In this document: piece after piece, positions 54,600 through 64,000 of the stretch
Position numbering within the stretch: position 1 is the stretch's first letter
Layout: each line of letters opens with the position of its first letter
Source: Owenweeksia hongkongensis DSM 17368
Lineage (GTDB): Bacteria; Bacteroidota; Bacteroidia; Flavobacteriales; Schleiferiaceae
Reading direction: 5' to 3'
Length of the DNA: 64,000 nt
Assembly (NCBI RefSeq): GCF_000236705.1
Contig: NC_016599.1
Span: 744,001 to 808,000, forward strand
Notes under the pieces: model-generated
The model's database searches: none
The model's input: only the letters and a program-made list of their open reading frames with translations
Told to the model about the DNA's origin: nothing
Program-made: the position numbers and the translations under genes

Positions 54600-55184
54600 C
54601 TACTCTACTACCTTTTTGATTTTTTTAGAACCTACCCAAACCTTTTCGTTGGTTTCGATATTTGTAAGCTCCATATCTACTTGGTAAAAAACTACTTTGG
54701 TTTTGCTATTGGCATCCGTTATAGAATTTACACTGCCTTGCATAATGAAGTCAGCTCCAAGCTCACGGCCAAAACGTTTTACGGTTTCAAGTGAAGCATT
54801 GTTTTGTTGGTCTGCTTTTTCTGCACGAAGCTCTTCTCTAAACTCACCACCTTGCACCAAGCGTACTTTTCCTGAGTTGATATACTCTCTTTCAATATCG
54901 TTGATAAAAGTCTCTGTAGCTATATGCTCGCTGCTACGGTTTCTTACCAAACCAACAATAATAGCTGGCTTTCTTCCTTCTGCTTCCACAAAATCCTGCA
55001 ACCATACACGGGTAAGACCATCATTCACCATCTCGGCTGCCACCAAGCGGCTGTCTACATCGTTCCATCTTCCGCTAAGGTCTATTTGTTCGCGTTCATC
55101 AACACGGGTTACGCTTTTGCTGGTATCACAACTGGCCGCTACTCCGGCTAGTACAAGGGCTGCTGCTATTATTCTGATTTTCAT
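54600..55184 (-). CDS. lpoB: LpoB-like penicillin-binding-protein activator
   Basis: A 194-aa lipoprotein (GVAASC, Cys19) of the LpoB/PBP1B activator family, with the typical core RKPAIIVGLVRNRSSEHI, INDIEREYINSGKVRLVQ and GADFIMQGSVNSI. In E. coli LpoB reaches from the outer membrane to stimulate PBP1B. Bacteroidota members are often annotated so but not proven. Promoter and 81-bp leader separate it from dapA. It is the first gene of the pair with the COG3014 lipoprotein. Confidence 0.8.
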   Translation of the reverse strand: MKIRIIAAALVLAGVAASCDTSKSVTRVDEREQIDLSGRWNDVDSRLVAAEMVNDGLTRVWLQDFVEAEGRKPAIIVGLVRNRSSEHIATETFINDIEREYINSGKVRLVQGGEFREELRAEKADQQNNASLETVKRFGRELGADFIMQGSVNSITDANSKTKVVFYQVDMELTNIETNEKVWVGSKKIKKVVE

Positions 55185-55265
55185 ACAAGGTATTTTTAGT
55201 TGGTTTTATTTATAAAGAATAGTCGGCAATATGCAATTGAAATGCCAAACCTACAAGTTCTTTTA

Positions 55266-56147
55266 TTACAACGAGTTACGATCCATTTCTTTTTTGATAT
55301 CTGCACGAAGACCTTCACTGATCATCCAAAGTGGCTGACGCATGTGCTCCTCGCAAATATTCTGATGCTTCAATGAAGCCTTTATTCCTCCCGGGTTTCC
55401 TTCTGCAAAAAGCATTTTAGTAACCTCAAAAAGACGGTAATGATCTACTCTCGCTTTTTCAAAATTTCCATCCAAAGCATTGTTTACCATAGCCGTAAAT
55501 GCTTTTGGAAAACCTTGGCCACTTACGGAAATTACGCCATCTCCACCGCAAGCAATCATCGGCAAAGTAAGGTTGTCATCACCACTTATCACATAAAAAC
55601 CTTCTGGTCTTTCGTTGATGATTTTCATCACCTGTTCCATATCTCCACTTGCTTCTTTTACAGCAATTACGTTGTCAAAATCATTTGCCAAACGAAGTGT
55701 TGTTGCAGCACTCATGTTAGAAGAAGTTCTTCCTGGCACATTGTATAAAATAACAGGCACAGGACTAGCCTCACAAATAGTTTTGAAGTGCTGATAAATC
55801 CCTTCCTGAGTAGGTTTATTGTAGTATGGAGAAACAGAAAGAATAGCATCAATACCGTTAAGATCCGTTGATTTGATAGTCTCTACCAGAGCGCGGGTAT
55901 TGTTACCTCCAATACCATAAACGATAGGTTTTCGGCCATTATTCACCTTCTGTACAAACTTCAACACTTCCTGTTTCTCAGCACTGTTTAGGGTAGCGTT
56001 TTCGCCAGTTGTTCCCATTACTACTAAGTAATCCACACCATTATCCAGGCAGTGGTTTACCAACTTTTCAAGACCGTTAAAGTCAATGTTGTGCTCGCTG
56101 TCAAAAGGTGTGATAAGCGCCACACCTGTTCCTCTAAATTTACTCAT
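55266..56147 (-). CDS. dapA: 4-hydroxy-tetrahydrodipicolinate synthase
   Basis: Condenses pyruvate with aspartate semialdehyde in the lysine/diaminopimelate pathway. The 293-aa TIM barrel shows the Thr46-Thr47 pair (GTTGEN), Tyr135 and Arg140 in ILYNVPGRT, and the Schiff-base Lys164 in AVKEASG. The start is ATG 56147 (MSKFRGTGVALITPF); the ORF extends ten codons further upstream without support. The usual 55-kb neighbourhood of Bacteroidota, dapA-DUF6913-ligA, is interrupted here by the repeat block and GIY-YIG gene. Confidence 0.95.
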   Translation of the reverse strand: MSKFRGTGVALITPFDSEHNIDFNGLEKLVNHCLDNGVDYLVVMGTTGENATLNSAEKQEVLKFVQKVNNGRKPIVYGIGGNNTRALVETIKSTDLNGIDAILSVSPYYNKPTQEGIYQHFKTICEASPVPVILYNVPGRTSSNMSAATTLRLANDFDNVIAVKEASGDMEQVMKIINERPEGFYVISGDDNLTLPMIACGGDGVISVSGQGFPKAFTAMVNNALDGNFEKARVDHYRLFEVTKMLFAEGNPGGIKASLKHQNICEEHMRQPLWMISEGLRADIKKEMDRNSL

Positions 56148-56285
56148 AGCTTGTTTGAATTTGAGGGTGTTCCTCACGGAATTCCCTTATCGTTTATTGC
56201 GCGGCAAATTTAATCAGAGTATCGACAAACCTATCCCTGGGCTTAGTATTATTTAAAAACCGCTTTTCCAGTGATTCATGTGCGA

Positions 56286-56452
56286 GATTTCGGGCCTCCG
56301 TTCCTTCGCCTGGAATGACGTTCGTGAAATCATTCCAGCCGTAGAGCTGGAATCTACAATTTAATTCATCCTGCAATCAAAAGATTCCGGGTCTCCGTTC
56401 CTCCGCCCGGAATGACATCCGTGTGGGCATTCCGGCCCGGGAGCCGGAATCT
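56286..56452 (+). repeat. Double-hairpin repeat family, copies A and B
   Basis: Two copies (56286-56355 and 56382-56452) of a 70-73 bp unit just upstream of the GIY-YIG gene, in the 332-bp gap after dapA's start. Each unit is two hairpins: ATTCCGGG...CCCGGAAT, then GACATCCGTGTGGGC, then ATTCCGGC...GCCGGAAT followed by CT. Copy A differs in the second stem (ATTCCAGC...GCTGGAAT), with compensating changes that keep pairing. Confidence 0.85.
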
Positions 56453-56479
56453 AAACGGTAAATAACCTAACTTGCTGTT

Positions 56480-56782
56480 ATGTACTTCACTTACATCTTA
56501 ACCAACAAAAACAACACGGTGCTTTATACAGGGTCTACAAAAGATTTAAAGCTCAGGTTATTTCAGCACAAAAACAAAATGGTGGGGACAAGTTTTACAG
56601 CCCGTTATAATGTTGGTAAGTTAATTTGGTTTCAAAGTTTTGAAACATTTCCTGAAGCCTTTGAGCTTGAAAGAAGAATAAAAGGATGGAAACGTGTGTG
56701 GAAAATTGAACTGATCGAAAAAGAAAACCCTGATTGGAACGACCTTGCAGAGGACTGGGACTTCAATGAATATTTGAAATAG
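56480..56782 (+). CDS. GIY-YIG endonuclease domain protein (UPF0213/YhbQ type)
   Basis: A 100-aa single-domain nuclease. The GIY-YIG core is FTYILTNKNNTVLYTGST (Tyr5 and Tyr16), with Arg26, His30, Tyr43 and catalytic Glu64 in FELERRIKGW; all expected active-site residues are present. The gene is the only one between six copies of a palindromic repeat, two upstream and four downstream, and is on the opposite strand to the surrounding dapA, DUF6913 and ligA genes. Small GIY-YIG genes with such a setting suggest a link between the nuclease and the repeats, as in RAYT/REP pairs, but this is inference. Confidence 0.88.
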   Translation: MYFTYILTNKNNTVLYTGSTKDLKLRLFQHKNKMVGTSFTARYNVGKLIWFQSFETFPEAFELERRIKGWKRVWKIELIEKENPDWNDLAEDWDFNEYLK

Positions 56783-56789
56783 CTACGTA

Positions 56790-57145
56790 GGGATTCTGGG
56801 CCTTCATTCCACCTCCCAGAATGAAATCCTTATGAACATTCTGGCCAAGGAGCCATAATCTGTCCTTTCTGTCTCCAAACCACGAGATTCCGGGTCTCCG
56901 CTCTGCTTCGCCCGGAATGACGTTCGTGAAATCATTCCAGCCGTAGAGCTGGAATCTGAACTTGCTTCCATAACAAAAAGATTCCGGATCTACGCGCTGC
57001 TGCGCCCGGAATGACATCCGTGTGGGCATTCCGGCCAGAGAGCTGGAATCTGAACTTGCTTCTATAACAAAAAGATTCCGGGTCTCCGCTCTGCTTCGCC
57101 CGGAATGACATGCGTGTGAGCATTCCGGTCAGGGAGCCGGAATCT
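56790..57145 (+). repeat. Double-hairpin repeat family, copies C to F
   Basis: Four more copies downstream of the GIY-YIG gene: C 56790-56861 (diverged), D 56885-56957, E 56979-57051, F 57073-57145. Copies D, E and F are joined by 21-nt spacers of nearly identical sequence (GAACTTGCTTC.ATAACAAAA), so the array grew by duplicating unit plus spacer. Units alternate between stem pairs CCGG and CCAG with compensating changes. Confidence 0.85.
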
Positions 57146-57153
57146 TAAATATC

Positions 57154-57671
57154 CTATTTATTGATAAATCGAAGGTAAAAATCAACCTCCTTAAATACAG
57201 GCAAAAAGTCATCGCCTTTAGGACGTGCCACCTGCAAATCAAGCACTTTTAGAGTGGAGCTTTTTAAGCCAATCGTGAAGTTAGCCTTACCGGCAATCGT
57301 CAAAAATTGAATAGGACTTTGATCTTTATCATTCAAAGAAATCAAAACATCAAAATCCTGCTTTATAAACGTGGAAAGTACTTCTGCACTAGGCTTTCCG
57401 TACCAATTCACATCGTCCTTACAAAAGTATTCGTAGGTCTGCTGCTCGGTTATCTCTTTTCGCTTTCGCGGAATGAATGCCAGCAATTCCACATCTTTTC
57501 CCTCAGCTTTTAGCTTCTTTGCAAAATCCAAAACGTCTTTATCTGCCGCCCCTTTTTCAAAAACTATAGCAAATCTTTTTACGGAAATAAAACCTGGATA
57601 TGCAGCATTTGCTCCAGCATTCTTTCCTAGCTTCTTTAGCGAGTAGTTTCGTATGCGTTGTTTGAGTGTCA

Positions 57672-57672
<1 letters not shown>
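57154..57672 (-). CDS. DUF6913 family protein
   Basis: A 172-aa cytoplasmic protein, starting MTLKQRIRNYSLKKLGKNAG, of a Bacteroidota-specific unknown family (DUF6913) that regularly follows ligA. The middle has a Rossmann-like pattern (FAIVFEKGAADKDVLDFAKK, FDVLISLNDKDQSPIQFLT). Its start codon overlaps the ligA stop by one base (TAATG), so it is translated with ligA. Function unknown; the tight link with ligA suggests but does not show a DNA-metabolism or housekeeping role. Confidence 0.78.
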
Positions 57673-59753
<2,081 letters not shown>

Positions 59754-59828
59754 TTAACACCTGGATGTAAACTCGAAAAGCGAAACTCTAAAAGCAAAAA
59801 ATTCTCGATGTCTATTTCTACCTCTGGA

Positions 59829-59868
59829 GAGCTTGTGCTAAGCTTGACGAAGTAGAGTACCCACAAGA
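59829..59868. repeat. Palindromic GAGCTTGTG...CCACAAG element
   Basis: GAGCTTGTGCTAAGCTTGAC then GAAGTAGAGTACCCACAAG forms a CTTGTG/CACAAG outer stem. It resembles dispersed palindromes common between genes in Bacteroidota, but only one copy is visible here. Confidence 0.4.
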
Positions 59869-59876
59869 ACAGAGGT

Positions 59877-59913
59877 GACTCGACTACTGACTACCGACTT
59901 CTGTCTTCCGACC
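59877..59913. repeat. Short tandem GACTACTGACTACCGACTTC-type repeat
   Basis: Irregular repeats of GACTNC/GACTTC units over about 37 bp. The last codons and stop of the minus-strand membrane protein lie inside it. Confidence 0.5.
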
Positions 59914-61453
59914 TCCTGAGATGCACCTCCACCATCTTATCATCTGATGTAAAAGCCGGGTAGAACTCTACCGCTAACAAACTATCCGTATAAAGTGTAG
60001 AAGCATCATCCATATCATAGGAGTGACCGTAGCGCACTACACAATCCACAGTTTTACCGGAATATTCTTCATAAACCGCAATCTCAACCTTGGGGCGATG
60101 GCTCTTGCCAAAATCTCCCAGAGAATTTTGCGGCCAGGTTTCTTCCTTCCACTTTACAGGAAAATGCACAGCATAAGCTTCATAATTATCCAACACTACC
60201 AAATCCTTGTCAGCAGCGAGATAAAGCCCGATGTGGTAATGCAGCCAATGGTAAGAATAGTTAAGCGGCAGCACCGTTGAGCCTTCAGGAATATAGGCCT
60301 CAGCCTCCATTATTTGCAATGCATCCTCTTCCAGTTCTTCGGCCTTACCCAATTGGTAGGGTAATTTGTAGAGATTTACAGCAATAAAGGCTAAACCAAG
60401 AATTAGGGTAACAATGTTGGTCTTGGAATTGAGCACCACCCAAAATCCCCAAGCCAAAAAAAAGCACAGGGAAAAGCGCATGCTCAAAAATCCCCCAGTA
60501 GCCATAGAATCGGGAAGAATGAAATACAGTGCCAATAGCAACACTCCTGTTATAAATAGAAAATCAATCAGCTGGAAGCTCCTCTTTTTTCTAAGTCGAT
60601 ATACGAAAACCGCTATCAGCGACAAGGCAAAAATCACATTGTACATTACAGAGTAATAGGTTTCTTTACCATCAATGGTAACGATGGGAAGCGCCAGATA
60701 AATTCCCTTGAGCTGCTGATGCAGTTCGGTTTGGTTAAACTGAAAAGATTCTGAATTACCCAGTATAAATTGAAGACAGAAAATTACACTCGGCAAGCCC
60801 AAAACCACAAATGGCAAAACGGTTTTAATATTCTTAAATCGCTCCTGAAAAAGCTTAATCAAAAAATAAATACCCAAAGCCATCATGGCCACCATAGCTG
60901 GAAAAAGGTGAAACAAAGCCGTAATAAAAAGCATCATACCCCAAGCCAGAGCGCTGATCCATGTACCTTTAATGTATGCCCGATGTGCCAAGCCAATGGT
61001 AAAGAACATAAAAGCCAGACTGAGCGAAAAACTCTGAAAACCGATATAAAAACAAAAGTTATGCGCCAGCGGAAAGATTAAGTAAAACAGTGGATTGAAA
61101 GTACCTCCCAAACGTTTTACGGCATATCTAAAGCTTATTGGAAACAAAATGAGGTACAAGGCGCACACCAACTTTTCGGAAACAGCTGCAGGTAACCAGG
61201 CATTAAACAAAGTAAGCAGCAAATGCCCTCCAAGATTTGGAATCAACTCATATCGCAACGCAAAAAAATCCTGATATGGCGAATCAGGATTGCTTAAAAG
61301 ACTAGCTATAATGTTGGAATTATAAAGATGTGCCGGACCATCTCCGGTAAAAAAATACTCCACCCCAAGCACAGGAATAAGATTTACCAACAGCAATATC
61401 CAAAAGAGGTAGCGTTCATTTTTATTCCAAAATGTGAGGATTTTGTTCTGCAA
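59891..61453 (-). CDS. GT-C type polytopic membrane protein
   Basis: A 520-aa protein with about 10 membrane helices in the first 375 residues and a periplasmic C-terminal domain (about 385-520). The first periplasmic loop has FFTGDGPAHLYNS with Asp38, the position of the catalytic acidic residue in GT-C lipid-linked-sugar transferases such as ArnT/PMT-type enzymes. I therefore call it GT-C-like; donor and acceptor are unknown. Its last residues (RRSEDRSR) come from a short tandem repeat and may not be original. Upstream is the 627-bp repeat-rich gap. Confidence 0.65.
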   Translation of the reverse strand: MQNKILTFWNKNERYLFWILLLVNLIPVLGVEYFFTGDGPAHLYNSNIIASLLSNPDSPYQDFFALRYELIPNLGGHLLLTLFNAWLPAAVSEKLVCALYLILFPISFRYAVKRLGGTFNPLFYLIFPLAHNFCFYIGFQSFSLSLAFMFFTIGLAHRAYIKGTWISALAWGMMLFITALFHLFPAMVAMMALGIYFLIKLFQERFKNIKTVLPFVVLGLPSVIFCLQFILGNSESFQFNQTELHQQLKGIYLALPIVTIDGKETYYSVMYNVIFALSLIAVFVYRLRKKRSFQLIDFLFITGVLLLALYFILPDSMATGGFLSMRFSLCFFLAWGFWVVLNSKTNIVTLILGLAFIAVNLYKLPYQLGKAEELEEDALQIMEAEAYIPEGSTVLPLNYSYHWLHYHIGLYLAADKDLVVLDNYEAYAVHFPVKWKEETWPQNSLGDFGKSHRPKVEIAVYEEYSGKTVDCVVRYGHSYDMDDASTLYTDSLLAVEFYPAFTSDDKMVEVHLRRSEDRSR

Positions 61454-61494
61454 GTTTGTTAGGTTTTAGGAGTCGCCAAATTAATTGAATTTAT

Positions 61495-61534
61495 TCATCC
61501 TGAGTGTTCCGAAAACATTCGGGGCGTATCGAAG
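61495..61534 (-). repeat. Dispersed palindromic repeat copy (CTTCGATAC class)
   Basis: On the minus strand, CTTCGATAC then GCCCCGAATG-tttt-CGGAACACTCAGGATGA. Same outer ends as 23391-23441 but a different central stem. Confidence 0.65.
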
Positions 61535-61550
61535 GGTGAAATGGTTTAAT

Positions 61551-61579
61551 GTTCATTTTGGCATCGCCCCAAAACGAAC
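61551..61579. repeat. Inverted repeat GTTCATTTTGG / CCAAAACGAAC
   Basis: Eleven-bp arms with one mismatch and a 7-nt centre. Possibly one end of a longer element whose other end is the GAAAACGAACATTTTT near 61736-61751. Confidence 0.45.
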
Positions 61580-61770
61580 CAAAAAGTCTAGGCTTCTTGA
61601 ATTTTCTCTAAAACCTACCATCCACTTCACTGAAAAATAAAAGGCCTACGGCTGCTTATTTTTCTACGCTTCGGTTCTGTTGATTTTTACGAAAAAATTC
61701 AAAAGGCCGATCCCTTTACGCAAGTATATCGGTTGAAAACGAACATTTTTAATACAATACCAGCACGCAT

Positions 61771-61810
61771 GTCAGCCTGAGTGGCCGACTGAAAGGAGGT
61801 TGTATCGAAG
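61771..61810 (-). repeat. Dispersed palindromic repeat copy (CTTCGATAC class)
   Basis: On the minus strand, CTTCGATACAACCTCCTTTC then AGTCGGCCACTCAGGCTGAC. Outer ends conserved; central stem weak in this copy. Confidence 0.55.
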
Positions 61811-61834
61811 GATGATTCTCATTCACAATTTAGT

Positions 61835-61875
61835 CTTCGATACCCCCCGAATGCTTTCGGGGTACTCAGACTGAC
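61835..61875 (+). repeat. Dispersed palindromic repeat copy (CTTCGATAC class)
   Basis: CTTCGATACCCCCCGAATG-cttt-CGGGGTACTCAGACTGAC. Its CCCCGAATG/CGGGG stem resembles that of the copy at 61495-61534. Confidence 0.65.
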
Positions 61876-62080
61876 AGCAAATCCAAGTGATATATCTCTC
61901 GATTTACCCAGAACATCAAAAAGGATAATCCCCACGGCTCGAGTTACCCTTTACTTTTCAAACCTTATCAACATCCCAAAAATCCACTTGGAAATATTTT
62001 AGCTTTACGATCCAGGATCTGGAAGGGTTTCGGAGCAGAAAACATTTGAGATACCTTTACCTGGAATCTAAAAAGACCTT

Positions 62081-62965
62081 GTGAAACAAAAGAAATTCTT
62101 AAACATTCTACACGACCTTGATTTTCAAATACTAAATAATCCAGAATTTCAAGAAGATTCTGTTAGAGAAGAAATTATACTTCCAATTATTAGAGAATTA
62201 GGATATGGAACATCAAAGCCTCATCAAATTATACGAAGTAGAAAATTACTCCATCCATATGTTTCAATCGGATCGAAGAAAAAGAATATTTACATCATTC
62301 CTGATTACTTGTTTGAAGTCGATGGAAAACCAGCATGGATATTAGATGCTAAAGGACCAAATGAGAAAATTATAAACTCAAGGAATGTTGAACAGGCATA
62401 TTCTTATGCAATTCACAGTGAAGTCAGAGTAAATTATTTTGCTCTATGTAATGGTCGTGAGTTTGCCTTATATCATATTGGTAGAATCCAACCAATTCTA
62501 CATTTTAACATAACCGAACTCGGGAAATACTGGGATTCACTTATGAAATTTATTGGCCCAAATAATGTTTTCCAAAATAGTCCCTTCAAATTAGCAAAAG
62601 ACTTAGGATTGCATTTAAAGCGATTGGGATTTGATAAATCCGAAAGCCTCATATTCCATGAAATACCAGTAACAGAGATTGGCCAACTTGACCCAGACAT
62701 GTTCTCATTTTCGGGTGGTCTCAAACTTGATGACCAATCTTATGTAGTAACTTGGGATTTTGACCAATCCGCATTTGCACAACTTAGAGGCAAAATTCCA
62801 GAGGATGCTTATTCCACACTAAAGGAAAGAGATAATCAATCACGGAAAGTTGTGCGTTTTAACGATGTTGCCTATTTGATAAATGTAGACTGTAGAATTG
62901 GAGAAGATTTACAAGAAAATGAAAATGAAATATTCCTACCCATGTTAATAAACAGAATAATATAA
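62081..62965 (+). CDS. HsdR N-terminal-like restriction nuclease, orphan
   Basis: A 294-aa protein similar to the N-terminal nuclease part of type I restriction HsdR subunits (HSDR_N, PF13588/PF04313-like). Features seen: SVREEIILPIIRELGYG with a helix-I glutamate, PDYLFEV (Asp75) and the PD-(D/E)xK core WILDAKGP (Asp89, Lys91). The start is GTG 62081. No helicase domain, specificity subunit or methyltransferase is in the window, so this is a stand-alone nuclease-fold protein, possibly a solitary defence gene or a relic. More AT-rich than its neighbours and beside a repeat-rich gap, consistent with transfer. Confidence 0.72.
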   Translation: MKQKKFLNILHDLDFQILNNPEFQEDSVREEIILPIIRELGYGTSKPHQIIRSRKLLHPYVSIGSKKKNIYIIPDYLFEVDGKPAWILDAKGPNEKIINSRNVEQAYSYAIHSEVRVNYFALCNGREFALYHIGRIQPILHFNITELGKYWDSLMKFIGPNNVFQNSPFKLAKDLGLHLKRLGFDKSESLIFHEIPVTEIGQLDPDMFSFSGGLKLDDQSYVVTWDFDQSAFAQLRGKIPEDAYSTLKERDNQSRKVVRFNDVAYLINVDCRIGEDLQENENEIFLPMLINRII

Positions 62966-62979
62966 TACAACAACCACCC

Positions 62980-63657
62980 ATGAAAAAAATAATCACCCCC
63001 ATTCTACTAGCAGCAGCCCTAGTTGCCTGCAACAATACCACAAACAACAAAACTGAAACTTCAGAAAAACCAAAAACTGAAACCGAAGCTACGCCTGAAG
63101 AAGCCAAAGAATCCTTTCAGGAAATAAACTCTGACGAAGCACTGATTGCCACCGCACTTATGGCGGCCCCAGCCGAAAGCCGTGAAGGATGTACCGTAAT
63201 TGGCTACAATATGGCTGGTGAGTTTGTTACTCTAAAAGAAGGAAGCAATGAATTTATCTGTTTGGCAGATGACCCAAAAAAGGAAGGCTTTAGTGCTGCA
63301 TGTTATCATAAAAGCCTGGAGCCCTTTATGGCTCGTGGCCGCGAATTAAAAATTGAAGGAAAAAACCACAATGAGATATTTGATATCCGCGAGGAAGAAG
63401 TAAAATCGGGTAAGTTGAAAATGGGCGACCCTGGTTCAACTTTGCACATTTACTATGGAGCCAAAGCCATGTATAATACTGAAACCAATTTAGTAGATGG
63501 CGCACAATATCGCTATGTGGTGTACATTCCATGGGCTACTTCTGAGTCTACTGGTTTACCAGAAAGCCCGGTGGAGCCCAACCATCCTTGGATTATGAAT
63601 CCTGGAACGCATAGAGCGCATATAATGATTACTCCGCTGAAGGGAGAAGATAAATAA
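62980..63657 (+). CDS. Hypothetical lipoprotein
   Basis: A 225-aa lipoprotein (LVACNN, Cys17) with a Glu/Thr-rich linker (ETSEKPKTETEATPEEAKES) and an unrecognised globular domain (about 60-225) that has GCTVIGYNMAGEFVTLKEGS and ends in WIMNPGTHRAHIMITPL. It is 14 bp after the nuclease gene and 6 bp before the next ORF; whether they are one operon is uncertain. Function unknown. Confidence 0.7.
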   Translation: MKKIITPILLAAALVACNNTTNNKTETSEKPKTETEATPEEAKESFQEINSDEALIATALMAAPAESREGCTVIGYNMAGEFVTLKEGSNEFICLADDPKKEGFSAACYHKSLEPFMARGRELKIEGKNHNEIFDIREEEVKSGKLKMGDPGSTLHIYYGAKAMYNTETNLVDGAQYRYVVYIPWATSESTGLPESPVEPNHPWIMNPGTHRAHIMITPLKGEDK

Positions 63658-63663
63658 GCACTA

Positions 63664-64000
63664 ATGGGCAAGTATTTTTTATCAATATTTCTTTTAATAA
63701 CAGGTAATAGCATTATTGCACAAGTTGACATTGAGCTACTTCATAAACGATGGACACAAGCTTTTCTTAATGACTCGAATGCAGTAGTTCCTATAGGTCT
63801 TACAAGAGGAGGTTTGGATCATATCATTTTTTCTGAAGATGGCGAACTCACGTTTGAAGGGGCACCTATGTGCGGTATAGGTCTAAACTACTATGGAGAT
63901 TGGGCACTAAACTCAAAGGACTCCATCCTTACTTTAAGATATACATCCAAACAAGACATATTCTCTGGGGAATCTCAGATTGATGAAACTGAAGTTTACA
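63664..64000 (+). CDS. Exported protein of unknown family, cut by window edge
   Basis: ATG 63664 opens a frame with no stop before the window ends (112 codons seen). It begins with a signal peptide (MGKYFLSIFLLITGNSIIAQ) and continues with a beta-rich body (HIIFSEDGELTFEGAPMCGI, NYYGDWALNSKDSILTLRYT) of lipocalin-like character. The 3' end is outside the window. It lies 6 bp after the lipoprotein gene. Confidence 0.7.
   Translation, partial: MGKYFLSIFLLITGNSIIAQVDIELLHKRWTQAFLNDSNAVVPIGLTRGGLDHIIFSEDGELTFEGAPMCGIGLNYYGDWALNSKDSILTLRYTSKQDIFSGESQIDETEVY

Larger units (their letters stand above)
61454..62080. other. 627-bp gene-free region rich in palindromes
   Basis: No gene is supported. 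It holds three copies of the CTTCGATAC/CTCAGG repeat (61495-61534, 61771-61810, 61835-61875) and an imperfect inverted repeat at 61551-61579 (GTTCATTTTGG / CCAAAACGAAC). The AACGAAC-ATTTTT sequence recurs near 61739. The remaining 62 kb-proximal part, 61880-62080, is plain AT-rich DNA leading to the GTG of the nuclease gene. Confidence 0.6.

Noticed and set aside
56194-57123. Several short minus-strand ORFs with FRFQLYGWND-like repeats
   Set aside because: They are translations of the palindromic repeat units, which explains their mutual similarity.
56286-57145. CRISPR array
   Set aside because: Units are hairpin repeats of 70-73 bp with constant spacers and a gene in the middle, not 25-45 bp repeats with unique spacers.

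Overview
The window reads as a chromosomal segment of a Bacteroidota bacterium, most likely a marine or freshwater Flavobacteriales-type lineage. Supporting signs are SusC-like TonB-dependent receptors paired with DUF4249 lipoproteins, promoter elements of the TAnnTTTG type, few recognisable Shine-Dalgarno sites, a DUF6913 gene next to ligA, a TamB/LolA/LptF-type envelope gene set and a moderately low GC content. No rRNA, tRNA or CRISPR array was seen. I cannot name a species.

Layout. (1) 1-25.7 kb is mostly core genome: argS and arginase on the minus strand; two tandem TonB receptor/DUF4249 pairs; ftsK, a LolA-like carrier, an LptF/G-type permease, two glycosyltransferases and a ribBA whose GTP cyclohydrolase half has lost its zinc cysteines; tamB on the minus strand; then tsaD, a retropepsin-like protease with a RimK-like ligase, and rsmE. 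(2) 25.7-29.2 kb is an accessory island: a tyrosine-recombinase remnant with its middle deleted, a cassette-like ORF bounded by inverted GCTTACAAC/GTTGTAAGC ends, a protein with the VDNRPEA leader known from DUF4157/contractile-injection cargo proteins, and an IS110-family element. (3) 29.2-40.2 kb holds two giant unrecognised proteins (1419 and about 1810 aa) in one minus-strand operon, divergent from a membrane-associated HExxH metalloprotease. This is the least explained part of the window. (4) 40.3-49.7 kb is a plus-strand cluster: metallophosphoesterase, alpha/beta hydrolase with a cysteine at the nucleophile elbow, acetoacetate-decarboxylase-like protein, two small membrane proteins, patatin phospholipase, a cholesterol-oxidase-like GMC enzyme with an extra C-terminal domain, and glutaminase. 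It looks like a lipid- or sterol-modifying pathway. (5) 49.7-53.2 kb carries small unrelated genes (EEP hydrolase, META lipoprotein, Crp/Fnr regulator, SRPBCC, GNAT). (6) 53.2-61.5 kb, minus strand: COG3014 and LpoB-like lipoproteins, dapA, DUF6913, ligA and a GT-C membrane protein. A plus-strand GIY-YIG nuclease sits among six copies of a 70-73 bp double-hairpin repeat. (7) 61.5-64 kb: a repeat-rich gap, an orphan HsdR-N-like nuclease, a lipoprotein and a gene cut by the window edge.

Best leads for something new are the giant-protein/metalloprotease region, the GIY-YIG gene embedded in its palindromic repeats, the integron-like remnant with an injection-system-type cargo protein, and the degenerate RibBA. 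All functional statements come from reading motifs; no database search was run.
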